Source: Pseudomonadota bacterium
GTDB taxonomy: Bacteria; Pseudomonadota; Gammaproteobacteria; Steroidobacterales; Steroidobacteraceae
Direction: 5' to 3'
Assembly: GCA_021817875.1 (NCBI GenBank)
Contig: JAKAFQ010000145.1
Location: 1-8,733 of the forward strand
DNA: 8,733 bases
The notes under the pieces are model-generated. The model made no database searches and was not told the origin of the DNA. It was given only the letters and a program-made list of their open reading frames with translations. This document shows, in pieces, positions 1 to 6,953 of the stretch (positions are counted from its first letter, which is position 1; each line of letters begins with the position of its first letter). The position numbers were made by a program, and so were the translations under genes.

Positions 1-260
1 TCGAGCCGGTGCAAAACCTCGCCGGCACGCCGCAGATCTTCGTGGGCGGGGTGCTTCAATCTCCCGCAGCATTCTCCATCGTCAACGGGCAGGTGACGTT
101 CGCCACGCCACCTGCCGCCGGTGCCGCGCTCAGCTGGACAGGCGCGTTCTTCTACCGCGTGCGCTTCGTGAACGATCACGCGGACTTCAACCAGTTCATG
201 TACCAGCTCTACGAACTCAAGCAGATCGCGTTCGTGGGCAGTCCGCTCAACAAGGTGTGA
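1..260 (+). CDS. Distal tail protein, DUF2460 family (3' end only)
   Basis: This is the C-terminal 85 residues or so of a gene that begins before the window; the frame is open from base 3. The sequence contains PVQNLAGTPQIFVGG, then a stretch ending in TPPAAGAALSWTGAFFYRVRF, and closes with the 'ND..DF.QFMYQLYELKQI.FVG' type of ending. I recognise this as the end of DUF2460 (TIGR02217) phage proteins. In gene transfer agents the corresponding protein (g12) is the distal tail protein, a ring that joins the tail tube to the hub. The downstream DUF2163 and NlpC/P60 genes are its usual partners and support the call. The GTG at 9-11 is an internal valine codon, not a start. The stop codon TGA (258-260) lies just before the next gene's ATG at 263. 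Confidence 0.82.
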   Translation, partial: EPVQNLAGTPQIFVGGVLQSPAAFSIVNGQVTFATPPAAGAALSWTGAFFYRVRFVNDHADFNQFMYQLYELKQIAFVGSPLNKV

Positions 261-262
261 CC

Positions 263-1180
263 ATGAAACAAGCTTCCGCGCTCACCCGATCGCTGCTCGC
301 ATCGAACCAGCTGCTCTACGCCGACCTCTACACCCTCACGCTGATCGAGGCGGATCCGGGCGCATCACAGGGTGGCTACGGCTACGGCTACGGGCCACCT
401 GCGCCGACCCAATTGTTCTACACCGACGCCGACCAGAACCTCGTCTACAACGGCAACACCTATCTGTGCACGCATCCGGCGGTGGCGAGATCCGGCATCA
501 AGTGCTCGCTGGACCTCTCGGTCGACACGGTGGAGGTGTCGATCTTCGGATCCGCGTCCGATCTCGTGCTGGGCGTGCCGTTTCCGCAGTTCGCCGTCAA
601 CGGCGGCTTCGATGGTGCGACGGTGAGCATCGACCGCTGTTTCATGCCCACCTACGGCGACACCTCGGCCGGGGTGGTCAACCTCTTCTTCGGCAACGTG
701 TCGGAGGTCAAACCCTCGCGCTCGGCCGTCGTGCTGACGGTGAGCTCGCAACTGGAACTGCTGAACCTCGACATGCCGAGAAACCTGCTCTCGCCCGGCT
801 GCATCCATGCGCTCTTCGATACCGGATGCACGCTGACCCAGGCCTATTACGCCGAATACGACTGGGTGAGCAGCGGATCGGCCCTCACCATCGACAGCAC
901 CGGCCTCAACATGCCGTCGGGGTATTTCACTCAGGGCACGATGCTCTTCACCTCGGGCGCCAATGCAGGGGCCGCCGCGACCGTCAAGCAGCATACGCTG
1001 GCGAATGGGGTCAACACCTTCGCGCTGATGACGCCCATGAACGCCGCCCCGGCCATCGGGGACAACTTCACCGTCTTCCCCGGCTGCGACAAAACCATGG
1101 CGACCTGCCAGGCGAAGTTCAACAACCTCGTCCACTTCCGCGGCTGGCCCTTCGTGCCGTCGCCCACGGCGAGCACCTGA
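263..1180 (+). CDS. Tail hub protein, DUF2163 / phage BR0599 family
   Basis: The protein has 305 residues counted from the ATG at 263. I prefer this start to the GTG at 257 because AAGGTG (253-258) sits 4 bases upstream. The C-terminus carries the family signature GCDKTMATCQAKFNNLVHFR, typical of DUF2163 (TIGR02218), whose GTA member (g13) is the baseplate hub. Four cysteines come in two pairs: C180 and C189 (GCIHALFDTGC) and C275 and C282 (GCDKTMATC). Phage lambda gpL, which holds the equivalent position, binds a [4Fe-4S] cluster through C-terminal cysteines. I infer the same here. Between the pairs lies a beta-rich insertion of about 85 residues. A short GYGYGYG stretch near residues 37-44 is encoded by a GGCTAC repeat. 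The gene lies between the distal tail protein and the peptidase, as expected for a tail tip operon. Confidence 0.88.
   Translation: MKQASALTRSLLASNQLLYADLYTLTLIEADPGASQGGYGYGYGPPAPTQLFYTDADQNLVYNGNTYLCTHPAVARSGIKCSLDLSVDTVEVSIFGSASDLVLGVPFPQFAVNGGFDGATVSIDRCFMPTYGDTSAGVVNLFFGNVSEVKPSRSAVVLTVSSQLELLNLDMPRNLLSPGCIHALFDTGCTLTQAYYAEYDWVSSGSALTIDSTGLNMPSGYFTQGTMLFTSGANAGAAATVKQHTLANGVNTFALMTPMNAAPAIGDNFTVFPGCDKTMATCQAKFNNLVHFRGWPFVPSPTAST
374..391 (+). repeat. Three tandem GGCTAC hexamers inside the hub gene
   Basis: GGCTAC occurs three times in a row and encodes alternating Gly-Tyr. It sits in a Gly/Tyr/Pro-rich loop of the hub protein, so changes in copy number would keep the frame. Confidence 0.7.
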
Positions 1181-1181
1181 G

Positions 1182-1631
1182 ATGAACGGCACGCGAGAAG
1201 ACGTCCTGACCGAATTGCAGGAGTGGCTCGGCACGCCCTACCACCATGCCGCCCGCGTCAAGGGTGCGGGCGTGGACTGCCTGATGCTGCTGCTGGAAGT
1301 CTACGGGCGCGCGGGCGTGTTCGCGCGCAGGGGGGTGGAGGTAGCGACCATCCCGATCCCGCGCTATTCCCGCGACATCATGCTCCATCGCAACGAGGAA
1401 ACCTACCTCGAGGGCATCCGGCAGTACGCGGCGGAAGTGGCGGAGCCGGCACCCGGCAACATCGCGCTGTGGAAGTTCGGCCGGATCTACAGCCACGCGG
1501 GCGTCATCACCGCTTGGCCCTTCATCATCCACGCCTACGCCCCGGAGAAGATGGTCGTCATCGGCAACGCCGCGATGGGGGCGCTGGCAGGCCGCCCGGT
1601 GCGCTTCTTCGATCCGTGGGGAATGCCATGA
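1182..1631 (+). CDS. Tail-associated NlpC/P60 cell-wall peptidase
   Basis: This 149-residue protein is a cysteine peptidase of the NlpC/P60 fold, close to the phage cell-wall peptidase family TIGR02219 (GTA g14). It would cut peptide cross-links in peptidoglycan so the tail can penetrate during DNA entry. The N-terminal part reads EWLGTPYHHAARVKGAGVDC, with the catalytic cysteine at C33. The catalytic histidine is H105 in IYSHAGVIT. The third polar residue is probably H117 in FIIHAY. A PAPGNIALW segment before the histidine is also typical. The length is normal for the family. The ATG at 1182 starts 1 base after the hub gene's stop, and the stop codon overlaps the next ATG (ATGA at 1628-1631), so translation is probably coupled in both directions. 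Confidence 0.93.
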   Translation: MNGTREDVLTELQEWLGTPYHHAARVKGAGVDCLMLLLEVYGRAGVFARRGVEVATIPIPRYSRDIMLHRNEETYLEGIRQYAAEVAEPAPGNIALWKFGRIYSHAGVITAWPFIIHAYAPEKMVVIGNAAMGALAGRPVRFFDPWGMP

Positions 1632-4297
1632 GCGGGCTCTTTCGCGGCAACAGGCCGCAACCCTCGGGCTGGCAGACCCCGGTGCTGGCCGGCCTGCAGA
1701 TCCAGAAGACCGGCTACAGCCAACCCGTGCCCATCGTCTACGGCACCGCGCGCGTCTCGCCCACCCTCATGTACTACACCGACTGGCAGGTGCATCCGCA
1801 CACCAGTTCGCAGAGTACCGGCGGCGGCAAAGGCGGCGGCGGGGGCGGCTCGATCACGACCACCACCTACACCTATTCGGCCACGGTCTGCTTCCTGCTC
1901 GCCGAAGGGCCGGTGGCAGGCGTCTCGCGCATCTGGCGCAACCACGTGTCCTACGCCAACCCGGCAGCGGTCGGCTTCACGATCTTCCCCGGCACCTATC
2001 CGCAGATGCCCTGGGGATACTTGAGCTCCGCGCATCCGACCGAGGCGCTGGGCTACGCCGGCAGCGCCTATGCGGCGTTCGCCAACTACGACTTGGGCAG
2101 CAACGGATCGCTCGGCAATCACCTCTTCGAGGTCGAGGGGGCCCAGATCAGCCCCGGCACGCAGGACGCCAACCCGGCCGACGTGATCCGCGATTTCCTC
2201 GGCAATCCCTACTACGGCGTGCTGTCGGTGTTCCCCAACGCCTGGGCGCCGCAGTCGTTCCTGGGGGACCTCACGGCGCTGCGCAACTGGTGCGCGAACA
2301 ATGGGCTCCTCATCAGCCCCGCGGTGGCCACCCAGCGCGCGGCGCACGACTGGATCGCCGACTGGCTGTTGGTGGCCAATGCGGGCGCCTTCTGGTCCGA
2401 GAAAACGCTCAAGATCGTGCCCTACGGCAGCGTAGCGGCGCCGGTCTATGACCTCGGAGATGACGATTTCATCGTCACCGGGCATGAGGATCCGGTAACG
2501 GTCACGCGCAAGCGCCGGGCCGATGCCTACAACGACGTGTCGGTGGAATATCTCGACCGCGCCAACGAATACACCGCCGCACCCGCGCGGGTGACCGACC
2601 AGTCGGCGATCGAGACCTTCGGCGTGCGCACCAAACCGACCGTCACGTTGCACTCGATCTGCCTGCCCACGGTGGCCCAACAGGTGGCGCAGGCCATCCT
2701 GCTGCGCGAGCTCTACATTTTGAACACCTTCCAGTTCAAGCTCTCACCGCGCTACTGCCTGCTCGAACCCATGGACGTGGTGACGATCACGGATGCCATG
2801 CTGGGGCTCGATCACGCGCCGGTGCTCATTACGGCGATCGAGGAGGATGCGAGCGGGTTGTTGACCATCACCGCCGAGGAGTTCAACCCGGCGTTCCATG
2901 CGTCGCTCGCCTACGACACGCAGGCCGCCTCGGGCTACATCCCGAATCTGGGCACCGCGCCCACCCAGATGTCAGCCGCGACCATCTTCCTGGCGCCGCC
3001 CGCAGCAACTGCCAGCGGCAACGAGATCTGGATGGCGGTGATCAATCTCGACCCGCTGTATGCCGGCTCGCAGATCTACCTGAGCTATGACGATGTGAGC
3101 TATCAGCCGATCGGGGTGATCTACGGCAACTCAACCTCTGGCGTCACCACCACCAACCTGGCGCCGGCACCATCCGCCTCGCTCGGGGTGCTCGACACGG
3201 CCAATACCCTGGGCGTCGATCTGTCGGCAAGCCGTGGCACGCTCGTGAGCGTCAGCCAAGGCGCGCTGCTCTCCTACGGCACGATGTCATTGGTGGGCAA
3301 CGAGTTCCTGGCCTGGCGCGATGCGACGCTCACGGCGACGTCACACTACACGCTGGACACCCTGCTGCGCGGCCTCTATTACAGTGCCGACCAGGGAACG
3401 CTTGCTGCCGGCGCGCGGTTCGTGCTGTGCGACGAGACGCTGTTTCGCTATCCCTACAACCCAGCCTTGCAGGGCAAGACGCTTTACTTCAAGTTCGTCG
3501 CGTTCAACGTCGGGGCGGTCGCCGTGCAGGACATCGCCCAGGTGCCGGCGGTGGCCTTCACCGTGGGCGGGCAACTCTCCGTTCCGCCCTCGCCATCTGG
3601 GCTCACCGTATCCCAAAGCGGAGCGACGGTCGATTTCATCTGGATCGGATCCGTGATCAGCAGCGCGCGCTACGAACTGCGCTATGTGCCGCAGGGCAGC
3701 GCCGCCAATTGGGATGACGGCGTGCTGATCGCAACCTCCATCACCCAGACCGCCTATGCCTCGGCGCAGGTGCCGCCCGGCGCGTGGATCTTCCTGCTGG
3801 CAGCAGAAGATTCCGGCGGCAATTACTCGGCGGCGTCGGTCTGCGATTTCAGCGTCACGGATACGCTCACCGTGCAGGCCACGCTCGACTGCGGGCCGCA
3901 GTGGCCGGGAACCCTGAGCCATCTGGTCGAGCACTGGACGGGAAAGCTCGTCCCGCAAGGGCAAAACCCGACGATGGATGACGGCTGGGACACCTTCGAT
4001 GCGCTGGTGGCCAACCCGTATCCCACCTGCTCGTTCACGCCGCAAACCGTGCTCGACCTGGGATCGGTCAAGACCGTGCGCGCCTGGGGCGCGTTCGCCG
4101 GCACGCTGCCCATCCCGGGCGGAGTGGCGCAACCGCAACTCTGGATCCGCACCAGTTCCGACGGGGTGACCTATTCCGGCTTCACCCCGTGGGGCAATGG
4201 CACCGTCACCGCCCGATTCATCGAGGCCCGGGTCGTCATCGACACCGCGCAGGGGACGCCGTGCCTGTCCGCATTCCACGTCACGCTCGATAGTTGA
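1628..4297 (+). CDS. Tail tip / host specificity protein (Phage-tail_3 type)
   Basis: The product is a large tail tip protein of 889 residues. The frame is open upstream to 1223, but the ATG at 1628 is the real start: it overlaps the peptidase stop as ATGA, follows GGGG at 1618-1621, and gives MSGLFRGNRPQPSGWQTPVL, whereas upstream codons read as an arginine-rich shadow. Visible parts are an N-terminal region with VPIVYGTARVSPTLMYYTDW (about 34-53), a Gly-rich hinge GGGKGGGGGG at 65-74 followed by SITTTTYTYSATVCFLLAEG, a central region resembling the Phage-tail_3/GTA tip domain (about 230-450), a fibronectin type III-like domain (about 650-750) and a C-terminal beta-sandwich that looks discoidin-like (about 760-889). 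The position after hub and peptidase matches the GTA 'megatron' (g15), but this protein is shorter than the roughly 1,300 residues of that one. It likely caps the tail and contributes to receptor contact. Confidence 0.85.
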   Translation: MSGLFRGNRPQPSGWQTPVLAGLQIQKTGYSQPVPIVYGTARVSPTLMYYTDWQVHPHTSSQSTGGGKGGGGGGSITTTTYTYSATVCFLLAEGPVAGVSRIWRNHVSYANPAAVGFTIFPGTYPQMPWGYLSSAHPTEALGYAGSAYAAFANYDLGSNGSLGNHLFEVEGAQISPGTQDANPADVIRDFLGNPYYGVLSVFPNAWAPQSFLGDLTALRNWCANNGLLISPAVATQRAAHDWIADWLLVANAGAFWSEKTLKIVPYGSVAAPVYDLGDDDFIVTGHEDPVTVTRKRRADAYNDVSVEYLDRANEYTAAPARVTDQSAIETFGVRTKPTVTLHSICLPTVAQQVAQAILLRELYILNTFQFKLSPRYCLLEPMDVVTITDAMLGLDHAPVLITAIEEDASGLLTITAEEFNPAFHASLAYDTQAASGYIPNLGTAPTQMSAATIFLAPPAATASGNEIWMAVINLDPLYAGSQIYLSYDDVSYQPIGVIYGNSTSGVTTTNLAPAPSASLGVLDTANTLGVDLSASRGTLVSVSQGALLSYGTMSLVGNEFLAWRDATLTATSHYTLDTLLRGLYYSADQGTLAAGARFVLCDETLFRYPYNPALQGKTLYFKFVAFNVGAVAVQDIAQVPAVAFTVGGQLSVPPSPSGLTVSQSGATVDFIWIGSVISSARYELRYVPQGSAANWDDGVLIATSITQTAYASAQVPPGAWIFLLAAEDSGGNYSAASVCDFSVTDTLTVQATLDCGPQWPGTLSHLVEHWTGKLVPQGQNPTMDDGWDTFDALVANPYPTCSFTPQTVLDLGSVKTVRAWGAFAGTLPIPGGVAQPQLWIRTSSDGVTYSGFTPWGNGTVTARFIEARVVIDTAQGTPCLSAFHVTLDS

Positions 4298-4306
4298 GGA
4301 AACCCC

Positions 4307-5398
4307 ATGCCCGTTGCAACGTTTCTGCAGAACGATTTCACGACCCAGGACGCGACCACCTACAAGGCCGCCCTCGACGGGAATGTCTCCGTTATGGCGC
4401 GCCTGGCGGCCGCCTTCGCGCCCAGCCAGCAGGCGACACCCAATATGACGGTGGCGGTCAGCGCGGGGGCGCTCATGACCTGGGGGAACGTCGTGCCGGT
4501 TGCCGCGCAGAGCACCGGCGTCATCGCAGCACCCGTCACCAACCCGCGCATCGACCGCGTGGTGATCGATGCGGGAACCGGCGTCATCGCGACCGTATCC
4601 GGCACCGAGTCCGCCACGCCGACAGCCCCTGCGATTCCGGCAGGCTACATGCCCATCGCCCAGATCTCGTTGCAGACGGGAGTCACGAGCATCACCAACG
4701 CGATGATCACGGACGAGCGCGTCAGCGGCAACCTGCAGCCGGCGGGAAGCGTGCGAGTCTTGGCGCAGAGTGCTGTGCCGCGTTCGTTCATCGCGGTCGC
4801 CGCCACCTTCACGGCCGCGACCTATGCCGACAACGGCGGCAACGTGCAGTTGGCAAGCAGTGGCGCGCATGGCCTCACGGCCACACCGGCGATGGGGGCC
4901 GATGTCTATATCGCGTGGACAGGCGGCACCGGCGTGCCCGGGTTCTACAAGGTTCTTTCCGTCGACAGCGCGACCGCGTTCACGATCCAGCTTGCCTACG
5001 CCACGGGCATCGGCACGCCGACCGTGACGCCGGTCGCCACCGACGTGGTGATGGCATCCATCCCGATCCCGGCAGGATCGCTGTCGGCCAACGGCTCGCT
5101 CGACTGCGAGGTGTTCTTCGACGGCACGCCGTCCGCCAACGGCAAGACGACCTCCTGGTATGTGGGCGCCACCAAAATCGACGCCAATGCTTTCACCACC
5201 GGCCCGCAGATCAGCCATTGGCGTCTCATCAACCGGGGGGCGATCGGAGCCCAACTCTACGCGCTCAACAACGCCTCGCTCGCCGGAGGCCTGGCGGTGG
5301 ATTTCTCGCAGAGCCAGACGCTCACTCTGCGCGCCCAGGCAGCCGCCGCCAACGAGGTCGTCACGCTCGAAGGCTACGTGATCCGCGCAAATTACTGA
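4307..5398 (+). CDS. Tail fibre-like / receptor-binding protein
   Basis: This 363-residue protein follows the tail tip gene after 9 bases. The start at 4307 is supported by GAGGAAA just upstream (4295-4301). The N-terminus, MPVATFLQNDFTTQDATTYK, continues into an alanine-rich helix and then a beta-rich region with NPRIDRVVIDAGTG and AIPAGYMPIAQISL, ending near ITDERV at about residue 144. This layout is seen in many phage minor tail proteins that attach by the N-terminus. The remaining 220 residues are rich in Ala, Thr, Gly and Val with no motif I can name. They would form the outer, variable, probably receptor-binding part. Position at the end of the tail module and a terminator directly after it fit a fibre. 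I see no tail fibre assembly chaperone gene. The fibre assignment rests on N-terminal pattern and context rather than a named family. Confidence 0.68.
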   Translation: MPVATFLQNDFTTQDATTYKAALDGNVSVMARLAAAFAPSQQATPNMTVAVSAGALMTWGNVVPVAAQSTGVIAAPVTNPRIDRVVIDAGTGVIATVSGTESATPTAPAIPAGYMPIAQISLQTGVTSITNAMITDERVSGNLQPAGSVRVLAQSAVPRSFIAVAATFTAATYADNGGNVQLASSGAHGLTATPAMGADVYIAWTGGTGVPGFYKVLSVDSATAFTIQLAYATGIGTPTVTPVATDVVMASIPIPAGSLSANGSLDCEVFFDGTPSANGKTTSWYVGATKIDANAFTTGPQISHWRLINRGAIGAQLYALNNASLAGGLAVDFSQSQTLTLRAQAAAANEVVTLEGYVIRANY

Positions 5399-5423
5399 CG
5401 GCCACCCCGCAATCCCACCACCG

Positions 5424-5445
5424 ACCGCCTCCGGGCGGTTTTTTT
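5424..5445 (+). terminator. Rho-independent terminator after the tail fibre gene
   Basis: A 6-bp stem, ACCGCC (5424-5429) paired with GGCGGT (5434-5439), encloses the loop TCCG, a member of the stable cUNCGg tetraloop class. A run of seven T residues (5439-5445) follows. It begins 25 bases after the fibre stop codon and ends only 10 bases before the ribosome-binding site of the next gene. Confidence 0.88.
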
Positions 5446-5465
5446 ACGTCTGAAAGGAGCATGAC

Positions 5466-5714
5466 ATGACCGACATCCAGCAAACCCTGGAAACCCTGCG
5501 TGCCGAGATCGACAAGATCGAATCACCCGAATTCCGGCTGCTCGCCCACTACATAGAGGCCTTCCATCAGAAGCATTCGGAGGAGATGAACGAGATGAAA
5601 CAAACCTTTCTCGCCGCCAAGTTCGGCGCGCGGGTGGTCATGTGGCTCTCGGTGGTCGGAAGCGGTATCGCCGTCATCTGGGGCGTGATCCACGGCCACG
5701 GAGTGATCAAATGA
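5466..5714 (+). CDS. Small single-span membrane protein, holin/XhlA-like topology
   Basis: This is an 82-residue protein with a good ribosome-binding site, AAAGGAG at 5453-5459, 6 bases before the ATG. Residues 1-55 are charged and helical (for example TLETLRAEIDKIE), which suggests a short coiled coil. One hydrophobic segment at about 57-75 (VVMWLSVVGSGIAVIWGVI) is followed by a short tail. This soluble-helix plus C-terminal membrane anchor layout resembles XhlA-type phage proteins that cooperate with holins, but I see no sequence signature that proves membership. The stop overlaps the ATG of the PLD-fold gene (ATGA, 5711-5714), which suggests the two are co-translated and perhaps act together at the inner membrane. 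It could instead be a second holin or antiholin for the cassette. Confidence 0.7.
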   Translation: MTDIQQTLETLRAEIDKIESPEFRLLAHYIEAFHQKHSEEMNEMKQTFLAAKFGARVVMWLSVVGSGIAVIWGVIHGHGVIK

Positions 5715-6277
5715 ACGACATCCTCGCATCGCTCGGTATCCTGTTTGATCAGGCCCCACAGACCCGACTCATCACCCCCTACGCCGACGGGCTATCCGCC
5801 TTCGAGGCGTTTCTGGCGAGCGCCGCCCAGCCCGGGGCGCGGCTCTCCACCATGATCTACGGCTGCACCTTGCAACCGTTCTTCGATGCGCTGATCGCTG
5901 CACATCGGGCCGGATGCGACGTGCGGGTGATCTTCGACCACACCCAGGCGGCGGGCAAGGCGGAAGCGCCGCAGATCGAGCGGCTCATGGCTGCGGGCCT
6001 GAAAGACGGCGAGCAGTTCCTCATCGGCACCTCGCCCGTGCACCACCAGATCGTGCATCTCAAAGCCACGGTGATTCGCACGCCGGACGGCAAGGCCATG
6101 GTCGAGGACGGCAGCTGGAACTACTCGGTGAGCGCCAGCCAGCAGTTGAATGACCTCTGCTTTACCGAATCGGATCAGCTTGCCCGCTATTACGAAGAGG
6201 CCTTCGATCGGCTGTGGGATTGGGTGAAGGCCAACGAACCGCAGTATCAGAAATCCCTCACGGAGGACGAACGATGA
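5711..6277 (+). CDS. Phospholipase D-fold protein with a single HKD-like motif
   Basis: The product has 188 residues from the ATG at 5711, which overlaps the previous stop and has GGAG at 5700-5703. The N-terminal half shows the PLD-like alternation of a helix with a beta strand in AHRAGCDVRVIFDHTQA (about 64-80). The motif region has H116-x-K118 in VHLKATVI, then GSxN (G134, S135, N137) in EDGSWNYS, then NDLCFTESDQLARYYEEAFD, which matches the end of Nuc-type PLD domains. In the usual HxKxxxxD pattern the aspartate falls five residues after the lysine. Here that place is R123, and the nearest aspartate is D126. One motif per chain implies a homodimer, as in the Nuc endonucleases. Substrate could be DNA or phospholipid. 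It lies between a small membrane protein and the lysozyme, with overlap at both ends, and has no signal peptide. Confidence 0.82.
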   Translation: MNDILASLGILFDQAPQTRLITPYADGLSAFEAFLASAAQPGARLSTMIYGCTLQPFFDALIAAHRAGCDVRVIFDHTQAAGKAEAPQIERLMAAGLKDGEQFLIGTSPVHHQIVHLKATVIRTPDGKAMVEDGSWNYSVSASQQLNDLCFTESDQLARYYEEAFDRLWDWVKANEPQYQKSLTEDER

Positions 6278-6723
6278 ACCCGCCCATGACCTACAGCAAG
6301 ATGGGACTCCAACTCACCGAACGTTTCGAGGGCTGCCGCCTGGAATCCTATCCCGACACCGGCGGCGTGTGGACCATCGGCTACGGCCACACCCACGGCG
6401 TGCACCCCGGCATGACCTGCACGCCCGAGCAGGCGCAATCCTGGCTCGAGCAGGACATCCAGGCCGCAACGGACGCCGTCAACCGGCTGGTGACGGTTTC
6501 GCTCAAGCAGCCCGAGTTCGACGCGCTGGTGGACTTCGTCTTCAACCTGGGCGTAGGCGCCTTCGCTCGCTCGACGATGCTGAAAGACATCAACGCCGGG
6601 TACCTCGCGGCAGCGGCCCTGCAGTTTCCGCTGTGGGACCGGGATGCGGGGCGGGTGCTGGCAGGACTCCTGCACCGGCGTCTGGCCGAGGAAGCGGAAT
6701 TCAACGAGGAGAGAACCGCATGA
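6274..6723 (+). CDS. Endolysin, GH24 lysozyme
   Basis: A 149-residue muramidase of glycoside hydrolase family 24 that cuts the glycan backbone of peptidoglycan at lysis. The catalytic triad follows the family spacing E-x8-D-x5-T: E19 in ERFEGC, D28 in YPDTGG and T34 in VWTIGYGHT. Further conserved parts are EFDALVDFVFNLGVGAF (about 89-105) and the C-terminal GLLHRRLAEEAEF. The length is normal for a single-domain phage lysozyme. There is no signal peptide and no N-terminal SAR anchor, so export should depend on a canonical holin. The ATG at 6274 overlaps the PLD gene stop and is preceded by GGAGG at 6262-6266. The stop overlaps the ATG of the holin candidate. Confidence 0.95.
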   Translation: MNPPMTYSKMGLQLTERFEGCRLESYPDTGGVWTIGYGHTHGVHPGMTCTPEQAQSWLEQDIQAATDAVNRLVTVSLKQPEFDALVDFVFNLGVGAFARSTMLKDINAGYLAAAALQFPLWDRDAGRVLAGLLHRRLAEEAEFNEERTA

Positions 6724-6953
6724 TGAAGTTGCTCAAAGATTGCTTCACCACGGCGGATGGCGAGAGCTTCGACATCGGGCGCGTGCTCTGGGCGCAGGGT
6801 GTGGTCGTGTTCCTGGGGCTCGCCATCTACAACGTGGTCGGCCAGGGTCATCCCTTCGACATGCAAGCGTTCGGCATCGGCCTGGGGGCGACCCTTGCCG
6901 CCGGGGGAGCGGCGCTGGGTTTGAAGGCCAAGACCGAACCGGGAGGTTCCTGA
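6720..6953 (+). CDS. Putative holin, two membrane segments
   Basis: This is a 77-residue membrane protein. ATG codons at 6720 and 6723 are adjacent. The first overlaps the lysozyme stop and lies 8 bases after AGGAG (6707-6711), so I chose it. Two hydrophobic segments are visible: residues 22-40 (VLWAQGVVVFLGLAIYNVV) and 51-69 (FGIGLGATLAAGGAALGLK), the second very rich in Gly and Ala. The protein ends in a short charged tail with KAKTEP. Position between lysozyme and spanins, small size and two spans fit a class II-like holin that releases the lysozyme through the inner membrane. No holin family signature is certain, so the function is inferred from context and topology. It could be the antiholin partner of the membrane protein at 5466. 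Confidence 0.72.
   Translation: MMKLLKDCFTTADGESFDIGRVLWAQGVVVFLGLAIYNVVGQGHPFDMQAFGIGLGATLAAGGAALGLKAKTEPGGS

Noticed and set aside
365..1234. Minus-strand ORF of 289 codons opposite the hub gene
   Set aside because: Composition is Arg/Gly/His/Val-rich with no motif, as expected from the antisense of GC-rich coding DNA, and the plus strand has a clear family match.
1223..1627. N-terminal extension of the tail tip protein to 1223
   Set aside because: It would overlap almost the whole peptidase gene and reads as arginine-rich out-of-frame sequence. The ATG at 1628 has ATGA coupling and a typical N-terminus.
1535..2680. Minus-strand ORF of 381 codons
   Set aside because: Same shadow character, overlapping the peptidase and tip genes, without ribosome-binding site or recognisable domain.
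3341..5254. Minus-strand ORF of 637 codons opposite the tip and fibre genes
   Set aside because: It spans two plus-strand genes and their gap and is dominated by Arg, Gly, Asp and His. It is an antisense shadow due to high GC.
4294..5469. Plus-strand ORF of 391 codons overlapping the fibre gene in another frame
   Set aside because: Arg/His-rich translation, and it runs through the terminator and into the next start. The 4307 frame has the recognisable fibre N-terminus and a good ribosome-binding site.
6369..6719. N-terminal extension of the holin candidate within the lysozyme gene
   Set aside because: The extension is a shadow frame of the lysozyme. The ATG at 6720 has a well-placed AGGAG.
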